A DNA stretch of 64,000 nucleotides from Caballeronia sp. dw_276 (GCF_018449635.1 NZ_JAAVUV010000002.1:248001-312000); one strand, 5' to 3'. Counted from the first letter of the stretch, positions 36,169 to 45,567 are shown. Made by a program: numbers and translations. The notes: a model not told the origin generated them from the sequence alone.

Positions 36169-37121
36169 TTCGCCGGCGTCAGCACCACGCGGCCTTTCGT
36201 CCCCGCAGCCACCGCCCGATACGCCGCTTGCGCATCCTCGAGCGCAAAGGTCTGCGCGATTATCGGCGCCTTGTAGCTGCCGTCCTCGAAACCTGCCCGC
36301 AGCGCTTCGAGCATCGCGCCCGCTGCGCTCAGATCGCGCTTGAGGGTATCGACACCTAACAATCGACTTTCGTTGTGATAGAAGTCGGCGAGGTTGAACG
36401 TGACGTCGCGCCGGTCCGTCGCCGATATTTCCACCAGCCGGCCGCGCAACTTCAGCATGTGCACGGCGGTTTCGAACATGGAGCCGCCGACGGTATCGAA
36501 CACCACGGCCGCGCCGCCTTGGGTCAGCGCACTAATTTCATCGATGAAACCGGCCGCTTTCGAATCGACCATTGCGTCGACGTACGGACCAGGCGCATTC
36601 GCGCCGCGCGCCACGCCCACGACCTTCGCGCCGATCCGTTTCGCGATCTGCGCAGCCGCCCCGCCCACGCCGCCCAACCCGATGATCACGATGCTCTCGC
36701 CGGCCTGCAGTTGCGCGGCCTCGACCACGGCGCACCACGCGGTGATGAAGTTCACGCCTATCGCCGATGCTTCTTCGTGACTCAAATTAACCGGCTTGCG
36801 ATTCAAGCTCGCGACCGGCACGACGAGTTCTTCGGCATGCGTGCCGTCGCGGGTAAAACCCACATCGCCGCCCGAACCCCACACTTCCACGCCCAGCCAT
36901 TCGGCTGGACCTTCGATCACCACGCCCGAATAATCGCGCCCGGGCGTCCGCGGCAACGTGGTCTGGCTCATGCGGCCTTCGACGTTCTTTACGTCACTCG
37001 GATTGATCGATGCCGCGAGCACGCGCACAACCGCTTCATCCGCCGATGCCCGCAGCGACGGCAACTCCTCGATAACGAGCACGCCCGGATCGCCGTGCTG
37101 GTTGAAGCGCAATGCTTTCAT
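36165..37121 (-). CDS. Zinc-independent MDR alcohol dehydrogenase/quinone reductase
   Basis: A 318-residue medium-chain reductase. The N-terminal GroES-like domain (VLAASINPSDVKNVEGRM, PRTPGRDYSGVV) lacks the catalytic Zn Cys/His set. The Rossmann motif is IIGLGGVGGAAAQIAKRIGAKVVG. NADPH-quinone or enone reduction is likely. GGAG lies eight bases before the ATG. It is upstream of and overlapping the MFS gene, and divergent from a LysR gene 106 bases away, which probably controls both. Together they look like a stress or detoxification unit. Confidence 0.9.
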   Translation of the reverse strand: MKALRFNQHGDPGVLVIEELPSLRASADEAVVRVLAASINPSDVKNVEGRMSQTTLPRTPGRDYSGVVIEGPAEWLGVEVWGSGGDVGFTRDGTHAEELVVPVASLNRKPVNLSHEEASAIGVNFITAWCAVVEAAQLQAGESIVIIGLGGVGGAAAQIAKRIGAKVVGVARGANAPGPYVDAMVDSKAAGFIDEISALTQGGAAVVFDTVGGSMFETAVHMLKLRGRLVEISATDRRDVTFNLADFYHNESRLLGVDTLKRDLSAAGAMLEALRAGFEDGSYKAPIIAQTFALEDAQAAYRAVAAGTKGRVVLTPAK

Positions 37122-37227
37122 GGTGGTTTCTCCGTTGGGATAAACGCATTATTGCCTCGTCGTGGCATGGCGAGAAGGGGTTCAGTCGCATAGAATCGTT
37201 GCGTCAAGTGGAAAGATGGAGCAATTC

Positions 37228-38124
37228 ATGCCAGACGAAATCAACGACTTGCGGGTCTTTGCGCAAATGGTCGATGCCGGGAGTTTGTCAGCGGCAGCGC
37301 GCCAGACCGACGGATCGACCGCCGCCATGAGCCGGCGCCTCGCAGCGCTGGAAAAACGGCTGGGCGTGCGGCTTGTCACGCGGACGTCGCGGCGTTTCGA
37401 GCTGACAGTCGAAGGCGCGCTGTTTCACGAGCGCGCGCTCGCCATCCTGCAAGCCGTCGATGACGCCGAAGCCGAGATCAGCGCTCAGGCGCGTGTGCCG
37501 CAGGGGCTGGTGTGTATCGGCGCGCCGTCCGAGATCGGGCGCAAGCAGATCGCGCCGCTGATCGAAGCGTTCTCCGATCAATACCCGGAGGTCGAGGTTC
37601 GGCTGGTGTTATCGGATATTGGACTGGACGTGATCGATGACAACCTCGATGTCGCGTTGCGCATCGGCTTGCCGCCGGATACGGGCGTGATCGCAAAGCG
37701 CCTGTTGTCGAGCCGCCGGATCGTTTGCGCCGCACCTGATTATCTGGCGCGGTGCGGCACCCCGCATACGCCTGACGACCTCGCCGGGCATGATTGCATC
37801 CGGTTGGTTCGCGGCCAGCGTGTGTTCGACAAATGGTTGTTTCAGGAGGCTGGTCGCCGCCGCGAGGTGCAGGTACGCGGGACGTTGTCGACGGCGAGCG
37901 GCGAAGTGCTGCACGACTGGGCGCTCAAGGGCCGCGGTCTTGCGTTGAAGGCGCTTTGGGATATTGAAGACGACTTGCGCGAAGGGCGGCTGGTCGAATG
38001 CCTCGCGCCCTATCACTGCGATGAGATTGAGTTGTATGCCGTGTTTGCGAATCGCCGGCATTTGTCGCCGCGCGTCCGGGTGTTTCTGGACTTCGTTGCG
38101 CAGGCGTTCAGTGAACGGCCTTAG
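37228..38124 (+). CDS. LysR family transcriptional regulator
   Basis: A 298-residue LysR regulator. The HTH region is INDLRVFAQMVDAGSLSAAARQTDGSTAAMSRRLAALEKRLG in outline, followed by RTSRRFELTVEG. The ATG at 37228 has GGAG at a good distance; an ATG four codons upstream (37216) has its purines too close. It is divergent from the reductase-MFS operon and is its likely regulator. No effector can be assigned. Confidence 0.9.
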   Translation: MPDEINDLRVFAQMVDAGSLSAAARQTDGSTAAMSRRLAALEKRLGVRLVTRTSRRFELTVEGALFHERALAILQAVDDAEAEISAQARVPQGLVCIGAPSEIGRKQIAPLIEAFSDQYPEVEVRLVLSDIGLDVIDDNLDVALRIGLPPDTGVIAKRLLSSRRIVCAAPDYLARCGTPHTPDDLAGHDCIRLVRGQRVFDKWLFQEAGRRREVQVRGTLSTASGEVLHDWALKGRGLALKALWDIEDDLREGRLVECLAPYHCDEIELYAVFANRRHLSPRVRVFLDFVAQAFSERP

Positions 38125-38143
38125 CTGCCCGATGCATTACGTT

Positions 38144-38347
38144 TCAGCCCGACGCCAGCGGCATCCACGGATCGCTGCCGGTGGCCGGATACATTAACGA
38201 CACTTCTTTGCTGACGCGCACGATTTCATGAATATTGTCCCGGAAGTTCTGGCTCTTCTCGTAACTGATAAACATGGCGTCCGCGATCGCGGACATGGTG
38301 AACAGCGCAAAAGCAATGCGCTCGAGAATTACGAAGCGGCGGGGCAT
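38144..38347 (-). CDS. Small single-span membrane protein
   Basis: A 67-residue protein with one hydrophobic helix (FVILERIAFALFTMSAIADAMFI) and a polar C-terminus. A TATAAT -10-like hexamer lies on the minus strand at 38380-38385, so transcription would begin close to 38371 and the ATG at 38347 (AGGA nine bases upstream) fits better than the TTG/ATG further up. No family was recognised. It ends 20 bases from the LysR stop. Confidence 0.5.
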   Translation of the reverse strand: MPRRFVILERIAFALFTMSAIADAMFISYEKSQNFRDNIHEIVRVSKEVSLMYPATGSDPWMPLASG

Positions 38348-38554
38348 TTCCAAAGTTCCTAGAATCATCAACTTCGGGCATTATAAGGGTTTTCCCCTAT
38401 CGACCGCCATACCTTCGTGCGCCGCATTGCGTAATTGACACAGTTGGCAACACAGTCGAACTTGCCAAATCCGTTTTCAATTAATCCGATTTATTAATTC
38501 TTCATATTGAATGCGGCGTTTGTTTCGCAATCAGCGTTCATTAATTACCCTGCA

Positions 38555-39154
38555 ATGGCATTCGATTTCAAAAGCAAAGCAGTTCCCGCATTTCCGCCAG
38601 CCGGTCTGGCCGCAAAGCATGTCGTTCTGCGCCGCGCCGACTTGCAACACGCCGATGCCATGCTCGCCTACCGGTTGGCGAATCGCGCACATCTCGAGCC
38701 TTGGGAGCCCTTGCGCGACAGCTGCTTTTACACGACGCAAGCGGCGAACGAACGGGCCATGCAGATGGAACAGGCCATGGCCGAAGGTACGGCGCTCCAC
38801 TTGCTGATCTTTTCGAATGAACCGGGCGCGGCGGAAAACGCGCTGATCGGCGATTGTCATTTCACCAATATCGTTCGCGGACCGTTTCAGGCGTGCAGTC
38901 TCGGGTATTCAATCGATCAGCGTCATGAAGGTCGCGGGCTGATGCATGAAGCACTCGATGTCGCGGTGCGCTTTGTGTTCGAGTCCTACAAGCTGCATCG
39001 CGTGATGGCGAGTTACCGGCCGGAAAATGAACGCAGCGGACGATTGCTCGCCCGGCTCGGATTTGACTACGAGGGCCTTGCGAAGGCGTACCTGAAGATC
39101 GACGGGAAATGGGCCGATCACGTCATGACTTCGCGGGTCAATCCGGTGGATTGA
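38555..39154 (+). CDS. GNAT N-acetyltransferase, RimJ-like
   Basis: A 199-residue acetyltransferase. The acetyl-CoA loop region is LGYSIDQRHEGRGLMHEALD (R/Q-x-x-G-x-G/A variant HEGRGL), and the following part HRVMASYRPENERSGRLLARLGF is typical of RimJ/RimL and ribosomal-protein or amino-acid acetyltransferases. The acceptor is unknown, though RimJ relatives modify protein N-termini. The ATG at 38555 begins the family region; the upstream in-frame codons are AT-rich non-coding sequence. Confidence 0.88.
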   Translation: MAFDFKSKAVPAFPPAGLAAKHVVLRRADLQHADAMLAYRLANRAHLEPWEPLRDSCFYTTQAANERAMQMEQAMAEGTALHLLIFSNEPGAAENALIGDCHFTNIVRGPFQACSLGYSIDQRHEGRGLMHEALDVAVRFVFESYKLHRVMASYRPENERSGRLLARLGFDYEGLAKAYLKIDGKWADHVMTSRVNPVD

Positions 39155-39167
39155 ATCTCCCCCGCGA

Positions 39168-40202
39168 TTAAAAGTCACTACCACCCACCCTCACCAGCAC
39201 CTTCCCGAAATTACGTCCATCGATCATATCGAGGAAAGCTTGCGGCGCGTTCGCGAGTCCATCGGTCACGTCTTCCTGATGCTTGATCTTGTCCTCGCGT
39301 AAATAGCCGCCGATGTCGTTCAGAAACGCTTCGCGATACTCCGCCAGAAACTCGTAATTGATATACCCGCGCACGGTCAGACTGCGGGTCAGGATCGCGC
39401 GCATGGTGGTCGCAAGGCCATCGTCCACGCCGTCATTTTTCCCCGAAGTCTGCGCCATCAGCCCGCAGACCGGCACGCGTCCGTATTGGTTGAGCAAGGG
39501 CAGAACCGCCTTCCACACCGCACCGCCGATGTTCTCGAAATACACATCGATCCCCTTCGGACACGCGTTCGCCAGTTGATCGGCGAAGTCGGCCGAACGA
39601 TGATCGATGGCGGCATCGAAACCCAGTTGCTCGACCACGTACGCGCACTTTTTCTCGCCTCCGGCAATTCCCACCACGCGCGCGCCCGCCAGCTTCGCAA
39701 GCTGCCCGACCAGCGATCCAACCGGTCCGCTCGCCGCGCCGACCACCACGGTCTCGCCGCTCTTCGGCTTGCCGATCGCGGCCATGCCCGAGTACGCCGT
39801 GAACCCCGGCATGCCGAGCACGCCGAGATATGCGCGGGCGGGAATGCCATCGGCGGGAAGCGGATTGAGGTTTTTTGCATCGGCGACCGCGTGCGAGACC
39901 CAGCCCGCCGTCACCAGCACTTGCGCACCGACGGGCAGCGCAGCGTCCTTCGATTCGATGACCGTCGCCACGCTTTCGCCCGGCATCGGCTCGCCGACTT
40001 GCGCGGGTTTTGCGTACGAGCGCGCGTCGTTCATGCGGCCGCGCATGTACGGATCAAGCGACAGGTAGTCGATGCGCAACAGCACTTGCCCTGCCTTCGG
40101 CACAGGCATGGGCACTTCTTCGAGGCGGAAATCGGTGAGCTGGGCGCGGCTACCCGTGGGGCGCGCGGCCAGAACGATTTGCTGAGCGGTGGATGCGGTC
40201 AT
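39168..40202 (-). CDS. NADP-dependent oxidoreductase, MDR/PTGR-like
   Basis: A 344-residue zinc-free MDR protein of the leukotriene-B4-dehydrogenase/CurA family. Motifs are LLRIDYLSLDPYMRGRMND, the dinucleotide loop GAASGPVGSLVGQLAKLAG, DVYFENIGG and VCGLMAQ. Relatives reduce alpha,beta-unsaturated carbonyls with NADPH. GGAG is seven bases before the ATG. It lies 75 bases downstream of the PfkB kinase on the same strand and might be the last gene of that cassette, though its function looks unrelated. Confidence 0.93.
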   Translation of the reverse strand: MTASTAQQIVLAARPTGSRAQLTDFRLEEVPMPVPKAGQVLLRIDYLSLDPYMRGRMNDARSYAKPAQVGEPMPGESVATVIESKDAALPVGAQVLVTAGWVSHAVADAKNLNPLPADGIPARAYLGVLGMPGFTAYSGMAAIGKPKSGETVVVGAASGPVGSLVGQLAKLAGARVVGIAGGEKKCAYVVEQLGFDAAIDHRSADFADQLANACPKGIDVYFENIGGAVWKAVLPLLNQYGRVPVCGLMAQTSGKNDGVDDGLATTMRAILTRSLTVRGYINYEFLAEYREAFLNDIGGYLREDKIKHQEDVTDGLANAPQAFLDMIDGRNFGKVLVRVGGSDF

Positions 40203-40277
40203 GCGGGTCTCCGTGCACGTCGAGGGGAGCCCAGCATATACGCGCTTGCCCGATTGCGCAGAACCGGGCGGGGCGTT

Positions 40278-41225
40278 TTATCCGCGCGATGCCATGAACG
40301 CATCGATCTCGGCTGTATCCGGCGAAGTCGCCGGGCCATAACGCGTCACGGCAATCGCAGCCGCTGCATTGGCACGCTGCGCGGCGGTCTTCGCATCCTG
40401 GCCCGTCGCCAGCACGGCGAGAAAGACGCCGGCATGGGCATCGCCTGCGCCGTTGCTATCGATAGCCTTTACTTCGAATCCTGGCACGCAGGTCAGGGTA
40501 TCGCCCACGCGCAGTTCGCAGCCACGCGCGCCGTCTCGAACGATCGCAAGCGCGCCGGGCGCGAGACGGGCGATGATCGTATCGAAGGCGGTATCGAAGT
40601 TATCGGTCTGCGCAAAGCGTAATGCTTCCTCGCGGTTGCTGGACCATATCGACACAACGCCCAGCATGCGCTTGAGCAATGCGGGATCGATAGCGCCAAC
40701 CAGCGGGCCCGGATCGAACGCAACGCGCGTCCCGCGCGGCATTTGCTCGAGCCAGTCGATCAGTACCGCACCCTTGTCGGCGAGCATCAGGCTGTAACCG
40801 CTCACATAAACGATATCGCGCGCATTCACCGCGAGGCCGTCCAGCACGTCGCGCTCGAGCACGCTTTCCGCGCCCATGTGCGACACGAAAGTGCGCTCGG
40901 CGGAAGCATCGACGATCGCCACGCATATGCCGGTGTCCCGATCCGCCACTTCCTGACCCGCGATCTCCACGCCTTCTTGCACGAGTGCTTCACGCGCCAG
41001 CGCGCCGAAACGTCCGTTCCCGAGACCGCCCGGATAGACCACGTGCATGCCGTTGCGCCGCGCGGCGGCCATCACGTTGAAACCGCCGCCCACTTCAAAG
41101 CTCGCGTCGCGCGCGAGCACGTCGCCGCCGGGTGCAGGAAGTGCATCGATCTGCATGACGAGATCGACGATGACCTGACCCGTATGAATCAGCCTGGATG
41201 TCTGCTGTGAAACTGTTTGCGTCAT
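40278..41225 (-). CDS. PfkB-family sugar/nucleoside kinase (YegV-like)
   Basis: A 315-residue ribokinase-fold kinase. The N-terminal signature region is GGGFNVMAAARRNG; the C-terminal PfkB signature is AIDSNGAGDAHAGVFLAVLA with the catalytic Asp of the GAGD loop. Members phosphorylate ribose, pseudouridine or nucleosides. Its ATG overlaps the permease stop (ATGA). Neighbours are an NCS1 permease, an ADP-ribosylglycohydrolase and a GntR regulator, the same functional set as E. coli yegTUVW, where YegV is the kinase. The substrate is inferred to be a (deoxy)ribosyl compound or nucleoside. Confidence 0.92.
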   Translation of the reverse strand: MTQTVSQQTSRLIHTGQVIVDLVMQIDALPAPGGDVLARDASFEVGGGFNVMAAARRNGMHVVYPGGLGNGRFGALAREALVQEGVEIAGQEVADRDTGICVAIVDASAERTFVSHMGAESVLERDVLDGLAVNARDIVYVSGYSLMLADKGAVLIDWLEQMPRGTRVAFDPGPLVGAIDPALLKRMLGVVSIWSSNREEALRFAQTDNFDTAFDTIIARLAPGALAIVRDGARGCELRVGDTLTCVPGFEVKAIDSNGAGDAHAGVFLAVLATGQDAKTAAQRANAAAAIAVTRYGPATSPDTAEIDAFMASRG

Positions 41226-42661
41226 GCTGTTTTCCAACGTTTAGCCGAACCGCGCGCGCCGCCCAAAGCCGCGTACACGCCGGCTGCCACCACGAACGTA
41301 ACGATCCACCCAAGGCCGTTACGCCCGAACCACGAACCCGAGAACACGCCGTGATAAGCGCCAGTCGAGAGGAAGCAAAAACCGAGCACGATTGCGAGCG
41401 CCCATGCACCGAACGCACGCCATTCGATCCCGCCTTTGTACCAGTACGCGCTGCGCGGCGAGACATCGAGCAGATCCGTGGGCGAATATTCCTGACGATG
41501 AATCAAGTCCACCACGAAGATACCGACCCACGCCGTGATAGGCACCGCGAGCAGCGAAATGAAACCAATGAACGGACCGTAGAAACTTCCGGCGATCAGC
41601 ATGAAATAGATCGAGCCGGCGAAGATCACGACGACATCGACGACTACCGCCTGCACGCGCTTCACTTTCAGGCCGAGCGTGAGCGTTGTCAAACCCGCCG
41701 AATACACGGACAGATAGTTGGACAACAGCAAGCCGCCGAATGCCGTGATGAGATACGGAATCGCCATCCACGTAGGCAACATTTCGCGGATTGCGGCGAT
41801 AGGATCGGTCGCCGATGCGAGATGATCGTTGCCCACCGAAAGCAAGGCGCCGAGCGTGACCAGCAAGATCAGCGGAATGCCCGCACCAAACGCCGCCGAT
41901 GCAACCAGCGCCGGCCCCTTCACTTTCGGCGCCTGGTAACGCGACATATCGGCGCCTGCGTTCGCCCAGCCAATCCCCGTTCCCGCTGCAATCGTGCCAA
42001 TGCCGATGATCACCGCGCTCAACGGCGCAGGCGCTGCATTGAACACCGCATGCCAATCGATTGCCGTCACCAGAAACCCCGCGACCAGCAGATTGAGCAC
42101 GCCGAACACATACGTGGACCATTTCTGGATCACGAGCAGCGTGGCGTGTCCAAGCCCCGACACGATCAGCGTCATCACCACGAACACCGCGATAAAAACG
42201 AGCGTCAGAACCGGCGCGTCCTTCGCTTCGGCCGGCGTCCCAAACACGATGGTCGCAAGCGACAACAACACGTACGCAGCGGTCGTCGTATTGACCGTTT
42301 CCCACCCGAGCCGCGAAAGCAATGAAACAATTGTTGGCCCGATGTTTCCTCTCACGCCGAATATCGCGCGCGAGAGCGTCAGGCTAGGCGCATGCCCGCG
42401 TCGTCCGGCAATCGAAATCACGCCGACAATCGCAAACGATCCCGCCGCGCCGACGATCGCAACCAACGCCGCCTGCCAGATCGCGAGATGCTGGAATGCG
42501 ACGAGCGTTGCGCCAAGCGGCAACCCGAGAATGCTGATGTTGGCGGCAAACCAGACCCAGAAAAGCTGCAGCGGATGTCCATGACATTCGCTTTCCGGTA
42601 CGGGTTCGATACCGCGCGTCTCGACTTTGCGAGCGCTGTTTGACGTGCGTGACGAAGCCAT
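41222..42661 (-). CDS. NCS1-family nucleobase:cation symporter
   Basis: A 479-residue inner-membrane transporter with 12 spans. NCS1 features are FWVWFAANISILGLPLGATL in the first helix, GRRGHAPSLTLSRAIFGVRGN, the GADMSRYQAPKVKG loop and PYLITAFGGLLLSNYLSVYSAG. Family members import cytosine, hydantoin, allantoin, purines or nucleosides with H+ or Na+. It lies 54 bases after the ADP-ribosylglycohydrolase and overlaps the kinase. In E. coli the matching place is taken by the MFS nucleoside transporter YegT, so this is a non-homologous replacement in a similar operon. Confidence 0.93.
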   Translation of the reverse strand: MASSRTSNSARKVETRGIEPVPESECHGHPLQLFWVWFAANISILGLPLGATLVAFQHLAIWQAALVAIVGAAGSFAIVGVISIAGRRGHAPSLTLSRAIFGVRGNIGPTIVSLLSRLGWETVNTTTAAYVLLSLATIVFGTPAEAKDAPVLTLVFIAVFVVMTLIVSGLGHATLLVIQKWSTYVFGVLNLLVAGFLVTAIDWHAVFNAAPAPLSAVIIGIGTIAAGTGIGWANAGADMSRYQAPKVKGPALVASAAFGAGIPLILLVTLGALLSVGNDHLASATDPIAAIREMLPTWMAIPYLITAFGGLLLSNYLSVYSAGLTTLTLGLKVKRVQAVVVDVVVIFAGSIYFMLIAGSFYGPFIGFISLLAVPITAWVGIFVVDLIHRQEYSPTDLLDVSPRSAYWYKGGIEWRAFGAWALAIVLGFCFLSTGAYHGVFSGSWFGRNGLGWIVTFVVAAGVYAALGGARGSAKRWKTA

Positions 42662-42715
42662 CTGAGTCCGATCTCCAGATTAAAGGGAACTGCGTAAATG
42701 TCGGTATAAAGCGGG

Positions 42716-43753
42716 TCAGGCGTTCGCGGCGCGCAGTCCAAGCAAACGATCGACAAGCGGTTCGAGATCGAGCGTATTCACACGCCTGACGGTTTCGATA
42801 CAACGTGCCGGCAACGCGTCATAACCCGCACACGCGCCGAGGATTGCGCCGAGCATGGCGGCAATGGTGTCGGTGTCGCCACCAAGGCTCGCCGCCGCGC
42901 CCAGCGATGATTCGATACTGTTGCCGCGGCGCTCGGCATCGAAGGCAAGCGCAAACGTCGCGACCACCGATTCCTGCGATGCCACCGATGTGCCGATCAC
43001 GTCGTAAAGCACCTTGACGACTTCATCTTCGGCGCATTGACGCATCAGTTCGCGCGCCTGGCGGATGCGCGGCGCGATGCGTCCGCCCGCAACCCAGAAA
43101 CCGCGTGTTTCGGCGGCTTGCGCCATCGCGATTCCGGCTTCCAGTGCTTCGCGCAAACCGGCGCCGTTGAGCCCGGCCGACACCGCCGCCGCCACCGCCG
43201 CCGCGCTCGAAATGCCGAGCGTGGTGTTATGCGTGACGATGCATGATTCAACAACTGCATCTATAAACCGTTCCTGCTGCCGCAGATCGAACGCAATGCC
43301 GACCGGCGTCACGCGCATGGCCGCGCCGTTCGTGGTGCCGAAGCGCCCGGTGCGCAACGGATCTTCGCCGGCGGTGATGCGCTCGATCGCCTGTTTCGTC
43401 GATGGCCCGAGCAGGTCCAGCGAACCGCGCGCTTTCATGGACGCTTCCCACTCGATCAACGCATGCGCGAATGCCAGTGGTTCGATCTTGCCGTTGTTAT
43501 CGGCGAGAAGATGCGCGACGAGGACGGCTTGCTCGGTGTCATCCGTGATCGAACCGGCGGGCATGTTCGGCGCGATCGGCTGATCGGGAAACGCGTTTTC
43601 AAGCTTGTCGATACGGCCAAACTGCTCGACGATCCGTTCGCGGCTGAGCGATTGCGTCGGCATGCCGAACGCGTCGCCAAGTGCCAGTCCATAGAACGCG
43701 CCCCGGGCGCGATCGGTCAATGTAGGGTGAGTCAAATGCAAAGACGAAGACAT
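42716..43753 (-). CDS. ADP-ribosylglycohydrolase family protein (YegU-like)
   Basis: A 345-residue protein of the DraG/ARH fold. It begins with DRARGAFYGLALGDAFGMPTQ, has the Mg-binding GSITDDTEQAVLVAHLL motif, and ends with the second metal site GGDTDTIAAMLGAILGA. All DraG acidic residues expected at these loops are visible. DraG cleaves ADP-ribose from proteins, but members in sugar-kinase/nucleoside-transporter operons, such as E. coli YegU, are thought to cleave N-glycosidic bonds of small molecules. Its ATG shares one base with the GntR stop. Confidence 0.92.
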   Translation of the reverse strand: MSSSLHLTHPTLTDRARGAFYGLALGDAFGMPTQSLSRERIVEQFGRIDKLENAFPDQPIAPNMPAGSITDDTEQAVLVAHLLADNNGKIEPLAFAHALIEWEASMKARGSLDLLGPSTKQAIERITAGEDPLRTGRFGTTNGAAMRVTPVGIAFDLRQQERFIDAVVESCIVTHNTTLGISSAAAVAAAVSAGLNGAGLREALEAGIAMAQAAETRGFWVAGGRIAPRIRQARELMRQCAEDEVVKVLYDVIGTSVASQESVVATFALAFDAERRGNSIESSLGAAASLGGDTDTIAAMLGAILGACAGYDALPARCIETVRRVNTLDLEPLVDRLLGLRAANA

Positions 43754-44478
43754 CAGAATTCCAGGTGTAGTGCAAAAAAAGCCGGGTCCAGCAAGCTCAC
43801 GACATATTCGATGATGCGGTCCTCGCGATCGCGCGTGAGCCGCCTCGAACGCAGGAACGATGTGCCGGCGCGACGCTTGAGCAGGCGTGCATCGGCAGCT
43901 TCCAGTCCTGTTACCTCCGCCCACTGCTCACCGTGATGCGGCACCATGCCATGCTCGATCAGCGTCCGGTTCAACGATCCGCCCACGAGACCTTCCAGCG
44001 GCAATGCCGCGAGGTCATCGTTGAAAGGCAGACGGCTGCGTTCCAGCGAAATACATTGCCCTTCGGCGCCCATCACACGCATCCGGTCGATGGCAACAAA
44101 CGTGCTGCGATCGAGCTTCAGTTCCTCCGCGAGAGTCTCGTCTTCAACCAGCGCGATCTGCAGCAAACGGGTTTGCGCGCCGCCCGCTTTTTCTATCGCC
44201 GTGGTCCAGCCGAGCGTGCCGTCGATGTTCTGCCCGTTGAACGTCACGAATGAACCGATGCCGCCCTTGCGCGTAATCAAACCGCCATTCGTCAGCAGGT
44301 CGAGGCCTTTGCGAACCGTGTTGCGGCTCACCGCGAAGCGCTCGACCAGTTCGTTTTCGCTTTCCAGTTGCTGCCCATAAGGCAGCCGTCCCGTCAAAAT
44401 CTCTTGCTCGATGGTGGCCGCGACCATATGCGCTTTCGAGCGCCCGACCTCCGCCGCTTTTACTGCACGTTTTGCCAT
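43753..44478 (-). CDS. GntR/HutC-family regulator (YegW-like)
   Basis: A 241-residue regulator. The N-terminal winged HTH is ATIEQEILTGRLPYGQQLESENELVERFAVSRNTVRKGLDLLTNGGLITRKGGIGSFV in outline. The C-terminal UTRA ligand domain begins near residue 85 (RLLQIALVEDETLAEELKLDRSTFVAIDRMR). HutC members sense sugars, amino sugars or nucleotides. It lies 72 bases after the porin stop and overlaps the ADP-ribosylglycohydrolase start by one base. It presumably binds the palindromes at 45634 and 44530. Confidence 0.93.
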   Translation of the reverse strand: MAKRAVKAAEVGRSKAHMVAATIEQEILTGRLPYGQQLESENELVERFAVSRNTVRKGLDLLTNGGLITRKGGIGSFVTFNGQNIDGTLGWTTAIEKAGGAQTRLLQIALVEDETLAEELKLDRSTFVAIDRMRVMGAEGQCISLERSRLPFNDDLAALPLEGLVGGSLNRTLIEHGMVPHHGEQWAEVTGLEAADARLLKRRAGTSFLRSRRLTRDREDRIIEYVVSLLDPAFFALHLEF

Positions 44479-44529
44479 TTGCTGCTCCTGTGCCCTTTGA
44501 GAACCGGACCGTCCAGTCCTTGCAAAAGC

Positions 44530-44545
44530 ACAAGTATGCACATGT
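44530..44545. promoter_or_regulatory. Candidate second GntR operator
   Basis: ACAAGTATGCACATGT: outer bases form an imperfect dyad (ACA.GT....AC.TGT) and the right half equals the ACATGT core of the perfect palindrome at 45634. It lies 52 bases before the gntR ATG. Confidence 0.4.
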
Positions 44546-44550
44546 TTTGC

Positions 44551-45567
44551 TTAAAACCGCTGCACGATGCCCAACTGAAAGCCGCGCGCATCCGAACCGT
44601 TGTAGGCGAGCGGCAAACCGGCGTTCGCCGAACCAGCCAGCCGGTACGCCGCCTGCCCGCGGTTCTGCAGGAAGGACAACGCGCTGTAGATGCTCGTGCG
44701 CTTGGAGAACGCGTACGTATAGAGGGCCGAGATCTGGCTTGCGTTGTTGCCCTGGCCGGTTTCATCGTGGAGATAGGTGTAGCCAGCCGCCAGTGCGCTC
44801 GACGGCGTGAACTGGTACAGCGCCGATGCGCCGTAAACATTAACGTCAAGATTGATGTCGCGCCATTTCGAACCGCTCCATCCGGCAAACAACGTGGTCT
44901 TGCCAATCTGATATGAAAGCCCCGCTTCTTCCGTGCGATCGGTGGCCGTGCCGTCTGCGCTCTTGACCGCTTGCGCAGCGAAAACCGCGCCGATGGGACC
45001 GTGCGCGTAAGTGACGTCCGCCTGATAGCTCGAACCTGCGGAGCGCAGGCCGCCGGCGTCGCCGAAACCGGTGTAGATGCTGAATTGCAGTCCGCCCATC
45101 GATGGCGACGTGTAGGAAACCGTATTACTCGTGCGCACTGTGAACGTCATCATGTTGCTGAATCCGGACGCCTGCGTGGCAGCACCGAATGCGTCCAGTC
45201 CGCCCTGGTCGTTGAATATCGGCGAGTTCTGTCGGCCGGCGCGCACTTCGCCCCATCCGCCGGAAATGCCGACCCACGCCTGCCGGTTGAACATGCTTCC
45301 CGGCGATGCAAACGTGCCGTCGTTCGGGTTGAAGCCGTTCTGCAAATCGAAGTTGATGTGGTTGCCGCCGCCAATGTCCTCGGTGCCGCGCAAGCCAACG
45401 CGGCTCGCCCATTGCCCCGACGAACCGACCGCGCCCGTGTATCCGCTGCCAGTGTTCACCACCTGCACGAATTCATCGACGATGCCATACAACGTGACGC
45501 TTGATTGCGCTCTCGCCGACGGCGCGAGGCAAATCAGGACCAATGCGGCCGGGATGCGGATGTTCAT
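44551..45567 (-). CDS. Gram-negative trimeric porin (Burkholderia OmpC-like)
   Basis: A 338-residue outer-membrane porin. The signal peptide is NIRIPAALVLICLAPSARA; the mature protein opens QSSVTLYGIVDEFVQVVNTGSG, the classic porin_4 N-terminus. Repeated beta-strands follow (ASRVGLRGTEDIGGGNHINFDLQNGF, WVGISGGWGEVRAGRQNSPIF) and the chain ends with Phe (QLGIVQRF), as outer-membrane barrels require. It precedes the gntR cassette on the same strand, with a perfect palindrome 67 bases upstream. It probably admits the cassette's substrate. Confidence 0.94.
   Translation of the reverse strand: MNIRIPAALVLICLAPSARAQSSVTLYGIVDEFVQVVNTGSGYTGAVGSSGQWASRVGLRGTEDIGGGNHINFDLQNGFNPNDGTFASPGSMFNRQAWVGISGGWGEVRAGRQNSPIFNDQGGLDAFGAATQASGFSNMMTFTVRTSNTVSYTSPSMGGLQFSIYTGFGDAGGLRSAGSSYQADVTYAHGPIGAVFAAQAVKSADGTATDRTEEAGLSYQIGKTTLFAGWSGSKWRDINLDVNVYGASALYQFTPSSALAAGYTYLHDETGQGNNASQISALYTYAFSKRTSIYSALSFLQNRGQAAYRLAGSANAGLPLAYNGSDARGFQLGIVQRF

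Noticed and set aside
41198-42325. Plus-strand open frame of 375 codons
   Set aside because: Antisense to the NCS1 permease, extremely Arg/His/Gln rich, a shadow.
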